Source of the DNA: an uncultured Clostridia bacterium
GTDB lineage: Bacteria; Bacillota; Clostridia; Christensenellales; CAG-917
Assembly (NCBI GenBank): GCA_944332995.1
Contig: CALVKR010000006.1
Span: 45,940-109,939 of the forward strand
Reading direction: 5' to 3'
Length of the DNA: 64,000 nt
Shown in pieces: positions 18,984 to 27,503 of this stretch. How positions within the stretch are numbered: the first letter of the stretch is position 1; every line of letters begins with the position of its first letter. The notes beneath the pieces are model-generated. The model was not told where the DNA came from and did not search any database. It was given only the letters and a program-made list of their open reading frames with translations. A program made the translations under genes and the position numbers.

Positions 18984-19049
18984 ATTTACAATATCTGTAA
19001 ATGTTTTTGCTTCTCGCATATTGATTTTGCGGCAATTATGTTATATTAT
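18984..19049 (+). promoter_or_regulatory. Promoter and inverted repeat upstream of cvpA-like gene
   Basis: TTGATT (19021-19026), 17-bp spacer, TATTAT (19044-19049). Upstream an inverted repeat ATTTACA-ATATC-TGTAAAT (18984-19002) may be an operator; I cannot name the regulator. The rest of 18765-19083 shows no gene. Confidence 0.55.
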
Positions 19050-19083
19050 ATAAACGTATATTTGTATTCAACAAAGGAGAAAA

Positions 19084-19839
19084 ATGCTTTATTCCGTTTC
19101 GGCGTTCAATTTTGCGGACGGCGCCGTTTTATTGGTGCTCGCCATCGCTTTTATAAGGGGCTTGAGAAAGGGGCTAAGCGATTCGCTCAGCGGATTCGTT
19201 TTTAACCTGCTTTTGCTTGTCTCCGCCCTGTATCTTGCGAGCGTCTGCACAAATCCGCTGCTTGACACGCCGACGGGACAAAAGCTTTACGAAGCGGTTT
19301 ACGGTTGGTCGGAAAGCTGGGGAACGGAATTCACTTCTCCTGTGTTTTTCAACAACGGAACTCCGTTTATCTACAATGAAGCGGGCGAGTCGATAGAGCT
19401 GAGAGCCGCCGCCTCGAACAGCATTTTGGGAATGATTCTCGGCTTTTTGGCGCCCAAACTTTTGCCTGCCGAGGGCGGAGCGTCACTTGCGGACGCCATA
19501 GTCCCAAACTTTGTGGCAATAGTTTTCGCATTGGGACTCTTTATCGTGTTTTTCATAATTTTGAAGATTATCTTCAAAATTATAGAAAAACTTGCCGAAA
19601 AATTCGAGGACGCGCCAAAACTCAAGTGGCTTGACAAGCTTTTGGGCGTTATCGTATCGGTGATTTTGGGATATGCCTTTGCCCTCTTCGTGTTCGGATT
19701 TTTGGGCATATTCGAAAACTTTTCGTTTATGGCGTCGGCGGTAAGTTATATCGAAAATTCGGCATTTGCTTCCGCTATATGGACAAACAACCCCATACGG
19801 TTGCTGTTTATCAATATGTTCGGCGCACTGGGCGCTTAA
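19084..19839 (+). CDS. CvpA-like membrane protein
   Basis: 251 residues with four hydrophobic segments (about 10-60 as two helices, 140-165, 190-215). The N-terminal FNFADGAVLLVLAIAFIRGLRKGLSDSLSGFVFN fits the CvpA (colicin V production) family pattern of a D in helix 1 and an RG-x-x-x-G turn. Between helices lies an extracytoplasmic stretch of about 70 residues. CvpA-like proteins are linked to envelope maintenance in other bacteria. Good ribosome binding site AAAGGAG. Followed 41 bp later by the giant anchored protein, probably in one operon. Confidence 0.7.
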   Translation: MLYSVSAFNFADGAVLLVLAIAFIRGLRKGLSDSLSGFVFNLLLLVSALYLASVCTNPLLDTPTGQKLYEAVYGWSESWGTEFTSPVFFNNGTPFIYNEAGESIELRAAASNSILGMILGFLAPKLLPAEGGASLADAIVPNFVAIVFALGLFIVFFIILKIIFKIIEKLAEKFEDAPKLKWLDKLLGVIVSVILGYAFALFVFGFLGIFENFSFMASAVSYIENSAFASAIWTNNPIRLLFINMFGALGA

Positions 19840-19880
19840 ATCCAAACGGCTGATTTGCACATCAGAAAGGGGTACGGCTT

Positions 19881-22800
19881 ATGGATAGTAAAAAAACAAA
19901 AACTAAAAACGAAAAGCCTGAAAAAGAGAAAAAAAAGAAAAAGGAAAAAAGAGGCTGCAAAGGCTGTCTTAAAGATATGTTTGTGCTCATCGTCGGAATG
20001 ATAACGGGCATAATCGTTTTTGTCGCGGCGATTGTGGGAACCGTTTACGTTGCCCTTACGGCGGTTTCGGTAAAAGATTTGCAACAGACTTTCGGCGTAG
20101 AGCTTGTCCCCGAAGACAATGCCGAACTTTTAAATAAAAATATGCTTCAGCTTGTCCAGGAAGTTATCGGTATGGCGTCCGACATATCGAACGTTTCGAT
20201 AGACGACATTCTCGATACTTTCAATCTTCCCATACCCAACGAAATAGAGGGCATAGATATAACCCCCCTGTTCAAATATCCGATTTTTGAAATTCCCAAT
20301 CACGTTTCGGAAGTTACGAGCAACATAACAATAGACACGATAGCGAGACTTGCCAACGTCGATTTGGCTTCATACGATATTCCCCTGCTGTTAAAGCTCG
20401 AGGACGAAACGGTGGAAAATGCCGTAGATGCTTTGCTCAAAAAGATGAACGGCAATATATCCTTGAGATTGCTTGAAGACGATTTCGGCATAGAGATTTC
20501 GGGAGAGAATTCCGTTTTGGAAAACGTGCAGGACGTCATAATCGGCGAACTCGGCGGAGTGCTCGACTATTTGACGTTATCGGACATAATCGATATAGAT
20601 TCTGATAAATTTATTTCTATCGAAGATACCGCCCTCTATTACTACGTGGGCGATAAAACGCAGTCGTATATGCAAATAGACAATCTTTCACAGTCGAACC
20701 CCTATTCCGAAACTTCGGTGTTTAAAGCGGACGAAGCAAGCGGCGTTTTGGACAGGCGCGAAGTTTTGTATATCCGCCAAAAAGACAGTGACGGTGCATA
20801 CGTGCTTGACGAATACGGACACTACGTATATACCGTCGCAAACGATTTCTACTTCATAGACCAATCGACTCAAACGCAATTCGGAGCATACGTCAAAAAC
20901 GAATCCGGCGAATTTGTTTTGGACGAAACCTTGGACGGAGAAATTTATTATCGCCATATCGAATACGTCCCGTGCGACCTCGTTGCGGATATGCCGGAGT
21001 TTTCGTCAATCGACGTTAAATACGTAAAAGCTTATATTAACCATTTTACTTTGCAAAACGGAAATTATCTTCCCGAAGCTTTCGGATATTTTGAAGTTTA
21101 CAGAGGGGGCTTCCTCATAGGAACGAGCACGACAGGCTCGCTGCCGTCCTCTGCGTCGGAATTTGTTCCGATAAACTCTCTTGCCGAACTTAGCTCGGGC
21201 GGTAAATATTTTTACAGCGACTTTACCACGCTGTCATACCGAGAACTCACTTCTTACGGCGTCGATTACGGCACCGCTTCCGAACCTGTCGTTCCCGACG
21301 AAAACAGCTCGCTTATCGAAGGCAAAAGCGGATACCTGCTTGCCCATACGGGCACAAGCAACAAAACTTTGCAAGCGGTCTCGAGAATACAAATAAAAAA
21401 TCTGTCCGATATCATTGACAAGGTTAAAACGTTAAAAGTGGGCGAACTCATTGACGTATACGAAACGGCGACTCCCGAACACGAAAAAAGTCCGCAGTTT
21501 TTGATTGAACTGAAAGACACTCCGCTCTCCGATTTATCGCAGGCAATAAACGGACTGACTCTGTCCGCTTTCATTGAGATAGATTCAACAAGCCCCAAAC
21601 TTTTGCAGGCTCTTAAAGACAGCTCGCTTTCTACGATATCGACGGATATACAAGGCATATGCCTTGCCGACGTCATTGACGTTGATTCTTCCTCGCACGC
21701 CCTGCTCAAAAAAATAGCTTATGCCACGATAACGGATATGAGCGACGCAATAAACGGACTTTTCAGCGACTTGGTTTTAAATGACGTTGTAAATTTGAAT
21801 CTTTATTCCGCTTTCGTTTCCGATGCGGCGGGAGAATACGCTTTACTTGAACTCAAAAACAAATTTATTCCTTTCGACAGAGGCGACTACGTTTTGGTCG
21901 ACGGAGAATATGTCTACTACGATTCTTCAAATCCCGCACACACCTCGCTTCAGCGTTATGAGAGAGGTTATGCCTATATACCGTCAGACAGCGGAAACTA
22001 CGTCTACAACGTATACGACGAAACGGGCAATCCATACGTTTTTTACGACCTTAACAATTCCTCGATGCCATCGGTTGCCGAAGCGATAGAGGCGGGAAAT
22101 ATGTATTATTTAAACGTTTCGGATTCGTCTTCCACCTATACTCAGATAACTTCGATAGACGATTATAATACAATATCTAAACTCTATCCGAAAGCTCTTA
22201 AAGGATATACCGGTTTTATCAAAAAACCGTCGGGATATTCGGGAAGCTCAATTAGTTTTACAAAGGTTTATGCCGACGACGTGCTCTTGGCTACCTCGAC
22301 TGCAAGCGGAACCTACGTCATAAAATATAACGAGCTTACAAATATAGGCACGGTTAAAGACGCCGACAGTATAAATTATATTCCCGTTCGTTATTACGAC
22401 AAAGCGGAACTTAAAGACACGCTTTATTATTCTCAGAACGGCACGGATTTTGTCGTTTACAGCGAAGCCGAGCACGGCGCAATGAGCACCGTGTTTGACA
22501 GGCTATATATCTGTCCGTCAAGCGTGAACGGACTATACACCTTTGACTCAGTAGTATATAGCGAATATTTCGGCGATAAAACGGCGCAAAATCTTTTCGT
22601 GTTCGTAAAAGATTCTGCCGCTTTCAACTCTTACACAGGAGATTATTTCGTAAGATTTTCAGGTGCGGTGCTCGATGAGGACGGCTCTATGCCGGGACAG
22701 CATTATCAAAAAATTTATGCGGCTACCGTCGATTCGTCCGTCGCTGCCATGATTCAGGCGGCTTCGGCAACCTATCCCGATATCGTCGACGACGCAAACA

Positions 22801-23183
22801 TAAATTCGATTAAAACCGTTTCCTACCAAACGGACGAAAACGGCGTTATAGAAAAAAGCCAAAACATATTGATTGCTTTAAACAATAAACCGCTTTCGTC
22901 TCTTAACGAGGCGTTCAAAAATATGACGCTCGGTGATTTGATTTCCGAATCGCCTGACACTTTCTTCAGCGGAGCTATAATGAACTCCACTTTAAGCGAC
23001 CTCGGAACCGTATTGACGGAAAAACTGTCTTCCGCAACGATGGGAGATATCATCACCTGGTCCGGGCTTTCAGTTGAGCCCGCAATCGAACTCGCCCTGA
23101 ACGACATAACCTTGGTTGACTTTTTCGATAGACTGACCATAACCGTCGTAAACGGCAAACCTTTTATAGGCTTTGAGCTATAG
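19881..23183 (+). CDS. Giant membrane-anchored extracytoplasmic protein with about 34-residue repeats
   Basis: Not recognised. 1100 residues. A Lys-rich cytoplasmic head (residues 1-33, ending in CKGC) and one membrane helix (about 33-60) give an N-in, C-out topology; the remaining 1040 residues lie outside. At about 545-650 three tandem copies of a 34-residue unit are visible (pattern L-K-D-x-x-L-S-x-x-S-x-x-I-x-G-x-x-L, then IEID or VIDVD), and related units recur near 150-245, 505-540 and 1000-1095. Between them are Tyr/Asp-rich strands (YYVGDKT, GNYVYNVYDETG). No LPXTG, no catalytic motif. Ribosome binding site AAAGGGG. Possibly a cell-wall or spore-envelope scaffold working with the CvpA-like protein; inference only. 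Confidence 0.75.
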   Translation: MDSKKTKTKNEKPEKEKKKKKEKRGCKGCLKDMFVLIVGMITGIIVFVAAIVGTVYVALTAVSVKDLQQTFGVELVPEDNAELLNKNMLQLVQEVIGMASDISNVSIDDILDTFNLPIPNEIEGIDITPLFKYPIFEIPNHVSEVTSNITIDTIARLANVDLASYDIPLLLKLEDETVENAVDALLKKMNGNISLRLLEDDFGIEISGENSVLENVQDVIIGELGGVLDYLTLSDIIDIDSDKFISIEDTALYYYVGDKTQSYMQIDNLSQSNPYSETSVFKADEASGVLDRREVLYIRQKDSDGAYVLDEYGHYVYTVANDFYFIDQSTQTQFGAYVKNESGEFVLDETLDGEIYYRHIEYVPCDLVADMPEFSSIDVKYVKAYINHFTLQNGNYLPEAFGYFEVYRGGFLIGTSTTGSLPSSASEFVPINSLAELSSGGKYFYSDFTTLSYRELTSYGVDYGTASEPVVPDENSSLIEGKSGYLLAHTGTSNKTLQAVSRIQIKNLSDIIDKVKTLKVGELIDVYETATPEHEKSPQFLIELKDTPLSDLSQAINGLTLSAFIEIDSTSPKLLQALKDSSLSTISTDIQGICLADVIDVDSSSHALLKKIAYATITDMSDAINGLFSDLVLNDVVNLNLYSAFVSDAAGEYALLELKNKFIPFDRGDYVLVDGEYVYYDSSNPAHTSLQRYERGYAYIPSDSGNYVYNVYDETGNPYVFYDLNNSSMPSVAEAIEAGNMYYLNVSDSSSTYTQITSIDDYNTISKLYPKALKGYTGFIKKPSGYSGSSISFTKVYADDVLLATSTASGTYVIKYNELTNIGTVKDADSINYIPVRYYDKAELKDTLYYSQNGTDFVVYSEAEHGAMSTVFDRLYICPSSVNGLYTFDSVVYSEYFGDKTAQNLFVFVKDSAAFNSYTGDYFVRFSGAVLDEDGSMPGQHYQKIYAATVDSSVAAMIQAASATYPDIVDDANINSIKTVSYQTDENGVIEKSQNILIALNNKPLSSLNEAFKNMTLGDLISESPDTFFSGAIMNSTLSDLGTVLTEKLSSATMGDIITWSGLSVEPAIELALNDITLVDFFDRLTITVVNGKPFIGFEL

Positions 23184-23728
23184 GCTGACGTTTAAAACGT
23201 ATGGCTCTATCCTGCCGCTAAATATGCGGTTTCGTTTCTCTTGCGTTGCTTGCCGTATGAGATATGTCTTATCAGATATATCTTATCAGACATGCCTTAT
23301 CAAATATGCCTTATCAGATATGCCGAATGAGATATACAATATGCGATATTCCGTGCGTTATATAGAGCGTGCCATATAACGTGCGATATAAAATGTCCGA
23401 TTTTGCGTGTATTACAACCTTATAATTTACCCTGTCCGGCACCGTGTTTGATATGGCTATATTAAATGACTTATTAAATACGGCTTTAATAAAGCGTTTA
23501 ATAGGACGTTTCGATATGCGTTATATCCTTATATCATATGCCGTTTATTATGACAGCTTATGATTGGCGAAAAAATTTTACCGTATGACCTCTGTCGCAT
23601 TATTTTAAGTATCAAATATCTTTAAGGTTTATTTTATATCCGCAATTAAACTTTAAAGAAAATACAAAACCAAAAATATTTTTATAAACAACCGCTCAGG
23701 TTTTAAACCTCGGTTTAAAGTGTTGAAA
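23184..23728. other. Intergenic region with ATATGC-type low complexity
   Basis: 545 bp without a gene. It holds the 14-bp tandem repeats described separately (23261-23358), further ATATGC/ATATAA words to about 23550, and a palindrome AGGTTTTAAACCT near 23698-23710 just before the GNAT gene. Confidence 0.55.
23261..23358. repeat. 14-bp direct tandem repeat
   Basis: Seven head-to-tail units of 14 bp; the first five (23261-23330) follow GATATGCCTTATCA closely, the last two (23331-23358) are worn. The only likely origin is slipped-strand expansion. It lies just after the giant protein gene. Confidence 0.85.
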
Positions 23729-24283
23729 ATGCAGATAAGAAAATATAAAGATTCCGATTTTGAAAAAGTAAGGCAGATTTGTTTTGAAACGGCAAGAGGT
23801 AAACAATTTCAAACTAACAAGGAACTCGTTTGCACTCTCTTTTGCGATTATTATCTGACTTATGAAAAAGATAACTGTTTTATCATTTCCGCAGAAAACG
23901 ATGAAGCGGTGGGATACGTTTTCTGCGCCGAAAATTTTGACGACTATATAAATAAGTATTTCGAGGTCTATTTTTCAAAAGTAAAATCTTTATCTAAAAA
24001 AGAAGCGTTTATAAAGCGATGCGAAAAGATATTTTACAGAAAAATCGCCAAAACATATCCTGCTCACCTGCATATCGATATTTTGGAAGAATACAGAGGA
24101 AAAGGCAACGGTAAAGGTCTTATAAGAAAACTTTTGGACAGTTTAAAATCAAAAGTCGTCAAAGGCATATACCTCACCGTAGATACGCAAAATCAAAAAG
24201 CCATAAAGTTTTACTATAAGCTCGGTTTTAAAAAACTGCGCTCTATTTTTGGCAAGGCACTTATAATGTGTAAAAAAATCTGA
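23729..24283 (+). CDS. GNAT-family N-acetyltransferase
   Basis: 184 residues from the ATG at 23729; GTG at 23720 and TTG at 23723 are in-frame alternatives and no clear ribosome binding site decides. The acetyl-CoA motif is LHIDILEEYRGKGNGKGLIRKL, followed by TVDTQNQKAIKFYYKLGFKKL. Residues 30-100 are an extended, Tyr/Phe-rich substrate region. Base use is more A/T-rich than its neighbours. Substrate unknown. Ends before a strong terminator, so a single-gene unit. Confidence 0.8.
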   Translation: MQIRKYKDSDFEKVRQICFETARGKQFQTNKELVCTLFCDYYLTYEKDNCFIISAENDEAVGYVFCAENFDDYINKYFEVYFSKVKSLSKKEAFIKRCEKIFYRKIAKTYPAHLHIDILEEYRGKGNGKGLIRKLLDSLKSKVVKGIYLTVDTQNQKAIKFYYKLGFKKLRSIFGKALIMCKKI

Positions 24284-24329
24284 ACGTCTTTTTTATCTTT
24301 AAATTTTACTTTTTAATATCTTAATTTAA

Positions 24330-24366
24330 AAAATACTTGCCTTAACAAGGCAAGTATTTTATTTTT
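24330..24366 (+). terminator. Strong terminator after GNAT gene
   Basis: AAAATACTTGCCTT-AAC-AAGGCAAGTATTTT, 14 pairs, followed by T-rich sequence. Confidence 0.9.
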
Positions 24367-24375
24367 CTTTTTTTG

Positions 24376-24658
24376 TCGTATTTTTTTGTCGTATCTTTTC
24401 TTTTACATTATTTATATTATATATATTTACACTGTATATATTAAATACAGTATAATTAGAGACAATATATAACAATCTATATAATACTCTATAGTTAAAA
24501 TTTTAAATTTTAAGATAGCTGATACGTTTTATTAGGTTATTTTATGTATTAAGATAATCTATTTATCATCAAATATAATCTATAATTTTAAACCTTGCTT
24601 AAATTTTAAACATTGCTTAATTTATAATCTGCTATCTTATATCCACTATATAATATCC
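24376..24658. other. Extremely A/T-rich block downstream of dnaN
   Basis: 280 bp of almost only A and T between the GNAT terminator and the dnaN stop. It includes an inverted repeat ACTGTAT-ATATTAA-ATACAGT (24431-24451). No gene. Such DNA melts easily and could be an unwinding element, but no consensus DnaA box lies inside. Confidence 0.5.
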
Positions 24659-25765
24659 TTACTTATTAGACATAACTCTAAGCGGCAAAATGAGATAGAG
24701 CCAATTTTTGTCCTGACCTTTTATTATTCCGGGTGCGGACGGAGTGGTAAAACTTAAAGTTATATATTGATCGGAAATTGCTCTCATGGCGTCGGTTATA
24801 TACTTGCTGTTGAATGCTATCATCATATCCTTGCCTTTAAGGGAAATCTGAACCTTTTCGTTTACCTCACCCATGCTCGATTCTGCCTTTAATAAAATGA
24901 CGTCTTCTTTAATTTCCATTTTAACGTAGCTCTTTTTATCGTTTCTTGAAATTAAAGATACCCTTTCGATAGCGTTTTCAAACTGTTTTTTATCGACGAC
25001 GACTTCGGTTGTAACCTCTTCGGGAATGATTTTCTCGTATGGCAAGAAAGAGTCGTTTATAAGACTCGTTACTATTTTCGTTCCGCTCAGTTCCAACATG
25101 AGGAAATTTTTTTCAAAAGTCAAAGTTATCGTTTCTTCAGTATCGTCAATGAGCCTGCTCATCTCGAGCAATGATTTTGCCGGCACTACTATCTTTTCTT
25201 TTTCAACGGTGTTTTCCATGGGAATCTGAGCGAGCGCAAGTCTGTATCCGTCCGTGGCAACTCCTTCTAAAACATCTCCTTTTATATTTAAACAACAACC
25301 TTTCAGAGGAGGTCTGCTATCGTCGGTAGCGACGTTGAAAATGATTTTGTTTATCAAATCTTTAAACGCAAGTTTATCTATTTTTATAGATTTTTCCTGA
25401 CTTACCGATTGAAGTTCTAAATATCCCTCTGCATCGTAGCAGGAAAAGGATACGTCGCTGTCGAGATATTTTATTTTAAGTTTACTTTTACTCGTTCCGT
25501 CAAGTTCTATTTTTTCTTCCTCTATCTTTTTGCAGTATTCGGCAAAAATTTTACCGGGAACGACTATTTCTCCTTCTATCAAAACCTCGGCTTTTATTTT
25601 CTTTTCGATCCAGAGTTCGAGGTCGGTTGCTAAAAGCGTGAGTTCATCGCCTTTGGCACTTAGTTTAACACAGTCGAAAACTTGATTCATTCTCTTTAAA
25701 GGCAATGCCTTTATAACTTTTGAAACCGCATCGCTGAGTTCTATTCCCTCGCATTTGATTTTCAT
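24659..25765 (-). CDS. dnaN: DNA polymerase III beta subunit (sliding clamp)
   Basis: Ring-shaped clamp that holds the replicative polymerase on DNA; 368 residues, the normal length, three repeated beta-clamp domains. Recognisable stretches are IEGEIVVPGKIFAEYCKKI, DSRPPLKGCCLNIKGDVLEGVATDGYRLALAQI, and the end WLYLILPLRVMSNK matching the family's peptide-binding C-terminus. Ribosome binding site AAAGGAG. It follows dnaA on the same strand after 204 bp, the standard order. Confidence 0.96.
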   Translation of the reverse strand: MKIKCEGIELSDAVSKVIKALPLKRMNQVFDCVKLSAKGDELTLLATDLELWIEKKIKAEVLIEGEIVVPGKIFAEYCKKIEEEKIELDGTSKSKLKIKYLDSDVSFSCYDAEGYLELQSVSQEKSIKIDKLAFKDLINKIIFNVATDDSRPPLKGCCLNIKGDVLEGVATDGYRLALAQIPMENTVEKEKIVVPAKSLLEMSRLIDDTEETITLTFEKNFLMLELSGTKIVTSLINDSFLPYEKIIPEEVTTEVVVDKKQFENAIERVSLISRNDKKSYVKMEIKEDVILLKAESSMGEVNEKVQISLKGKDMMIAFNSKYITDAMRAISDQYITLSFTTPSAPGIIKGQDKNWLYLILPLRVMSNK

Positions 25766-25829
25766 TTTCGCTCTCCTTTGTAGTTTTTATATTTTTAAAA
25801 TATCACTACTATAATTAGCCCTGTTTATA

Positions 25830-25960
25830 AGTGGATAATTTTTTTATATCACAATATTTAGAATTTAACAACGGTAAACTTCAAAATATTGTGTTTTTTT
25901 ATCAATTTAAGTGTTGATAACTTTTTTTCGTTTTCCACAAAATATCAACAAAATAAAAAG
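25830..25960. promoter_or_regulatory. Near-consensus DnaA boxes in the dnaA-dnaN spacer
   Basis: Related to TTATCCACA with one or two mismatches: AGTGGATAA (25830-25838), TGTTGATAA (25912-25920), TTTTCCACA (25931-25939), ATATCAACA at about 25942. Could serve dnaN/dnaA regulation or be a secondary unwinding site; no perfect box seen. Confidence 0.45.
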
Positions 25961-25969
25961 TTTTCAACA

Positions 25970-27352
25970 TTACTTGTTTAAAAGCGAATTTTTTATATCC
26001 GTAACTATGATTCTCATACGCGGATTTTTTTTGATTTCTTCCGTTATTTTGTCTCGTGCGTGCATAACGGTTGTATGGTCTCTGCCCCCGAAAATTTTTC
26101 CTATCGATACCAAAGGGACTCCGAGCATATTGTCCATGAGATACATGGCTATCATTCTCGGCTCGACGATAGACTTTGTCCTGCTGCTGCCCGTTATATC
26201 CTGATTTGTTATGTTGAAATAATTGCAAACGGCGCTTATTATGTCGCTTTCCTCTATTTTTTCTTTTTTATCCTCAATAAAATCGGAAAGTGCCTCTTTT
26301 GCTATATCCACCGTATCGACGGTATGATTTGTCAAAGAGCTGTAAAATATAATTTTGTTTAAAAGACCTTCCATTTCTCTTATGTTAGAAGTGGATTTTT
26401 CTGCAATATAAACAGCGACGTCGTCTGAAAGATTGAATTTTTCTCTTACCGCTTTATTTTTTAATATGGCGATTTTTGTTTCCATATTTGGTGGTTGAAT
26501 ATCCACGGTAAGACCCCATGAAAATCTTGTGCGTAATCTGTCGTTGAGCTTTTGAAGGTCGCTCGGCGAGCAATCTGCGGTTAAGACTATCTGTTTTTGG
26601 TTTTGGTAAAGGTCGTTGAATATATGGAAGAACGCTTCCTGACTTCCTTCCTTTCCGGAGATAAACTGTATATCGTCTATCATGAGTAAATCCACTTTGC
26701 GGTATTTTTCTCTGAAATCGTTTGAAAAATGAGTAGAGTTTTTATTTTCGTTTGAAGACCTTATCGAATTTATAAGCTCGTTTATAAACGTTTCGGAATT
26801 GACGTATAAAATTTTCGCTCTTTGGTTTGTTTTGCTTATGTGATTTCCTATGGCGTGCAAAAGGTGAGTTTTACCCAGACCTGCCGAGGAATAGATAAAC
26901 AAAGGATTATATTTTCCGCCGAGGTCGTCGCATATTGCTTTTGCCGCTTCGAGCGCAAATTCGTTGCTTTTGCCTTTTACGAAATTGTCGAAAGTATATC
27001 TTTCTAAAAATTTCATACTTTCCAAATCGTCGTCCGATTGACCTTTGACAATCAATCCTTCGTCCTCGATGAAACTGTCCTGCTTTTTTATATATTCGTC
27101 CTTGTCCGTGTCGAGAATAATTTCAACGTTGGTTATCATAGGATTTAAAGACGTTACCGTCTTTTTTATAGTTTTAAGGTATTGATTTTCGATAGTCTTT
27201 TTGGACATATTTGAAATGGTAGACAAAATGAGCGAGTTTTTGACAAAGCAAACGGGCTCGAGTTTGTCTATCCAAACGTCAAAACTTATTGAGTTTAAAA
27301 CTTTGGACAATTCCGACTTGGCGTCGTTCCAAAAAGAATCGATATTTATCAT
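25970..27352 (-). CDS. dnaA: Chromosomal replication initiator DnaA
   Basis: AAA+ initiator that binds DnaA boxes and opens the origin; 460 residues. Domain I is about residues 1-75, a linker to about 110, then the AAA+ domain with Walker A SSAGLGKTHLLHA, Walker B LLMIDDIQF and sensor region RLRTRFSWGL. The domain IV signature is GGRDHTTVMHARDKI with IVEPRMIAMYL before it. Leftward, with dnaN following. No ribosome binding site precedes the ATG; TATAAT at 27360-27365 (minus strand) ends 7 nt before it, so the mRNA is probably leaderless. Confidence 0.97.
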   Translation of the reverse strand: MINIDSFWNDAKSELSKVLNSISFDVWIDKLEPVCFVKNSLILSTISNMSKKTIENQYLKTIKKTVTSLNPMITNVEIILDTDKDEYIKKQDSFIEDEGLIVKGQSDDDLESMKFLERYTFDNFVKGKSNEFALEAAKAICDDLGGKYNPLFIYSSAGLGKTHLLHAIGNHISKTNQRAKILYVNSETFINELINSIRSSNENKNSTHFSNDFREKYRKVDLLMIDDIQFISGKEGSQEAFFHIFNDLYQNQKQIVLTADCSPSDLQKLNDRLRTRFSWGLTVDIQPPNMETKIAILKNKAVREKFNLSDDVAVYIAEKSTSNIREMEGLLNKIIFYSSLTNHTVDTVDIAKEALSDFIEDKKEKIEESDIISAVCNYFNITNQDITGSSRTKSIVEPRMIAMYLMDNMLGVPLVSIGKIFGGRDHTTVMHARDKITEEIKKNPRMRIIVTDIKNSLLNK

Positions 27353-27354
27353 AG

Positions 27355-27388
27355 ATTATATTATAACTAAACAAACCGAATTTTTCAA
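27355..27388 (-). promoter_or_regulatory. dnaA promoter, leaderless geometry
   Basis: On the minus strand TTGAAA (27388-27383), 17-bp spacer, TATAAT (27365-27360), then 7 nt to the dnaA ATG (27352). A second TATAAT overlaps at 27360-27355, too near the ATG to be used for it. Confidence 0.75.
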
Positions 27389-27468
27389 CGAATATCGTAT
27401 TATTTTTATTTTTTTAAAATTATCGGCTTTTTAAATTTTTCCTTTTAAAAGATAAAAACTATATTCGT

Positions 27469-27497
27469 TTGTATTATTTAAACTTTTAATATATAAT
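27469..27497 (+). promoter_or_regulatory. recF promoter, leaderless geometry
   Basis: TTGTAT (27469-27474), 17-bp spacer, TATAAT (27492-27497), then 6 nt to the recF ATG at 27504. Divergent from the dnaA promoter within 151 bp. Confidence 0.7.
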
Positions 27498-27503
27498 TTG
27501 AGT

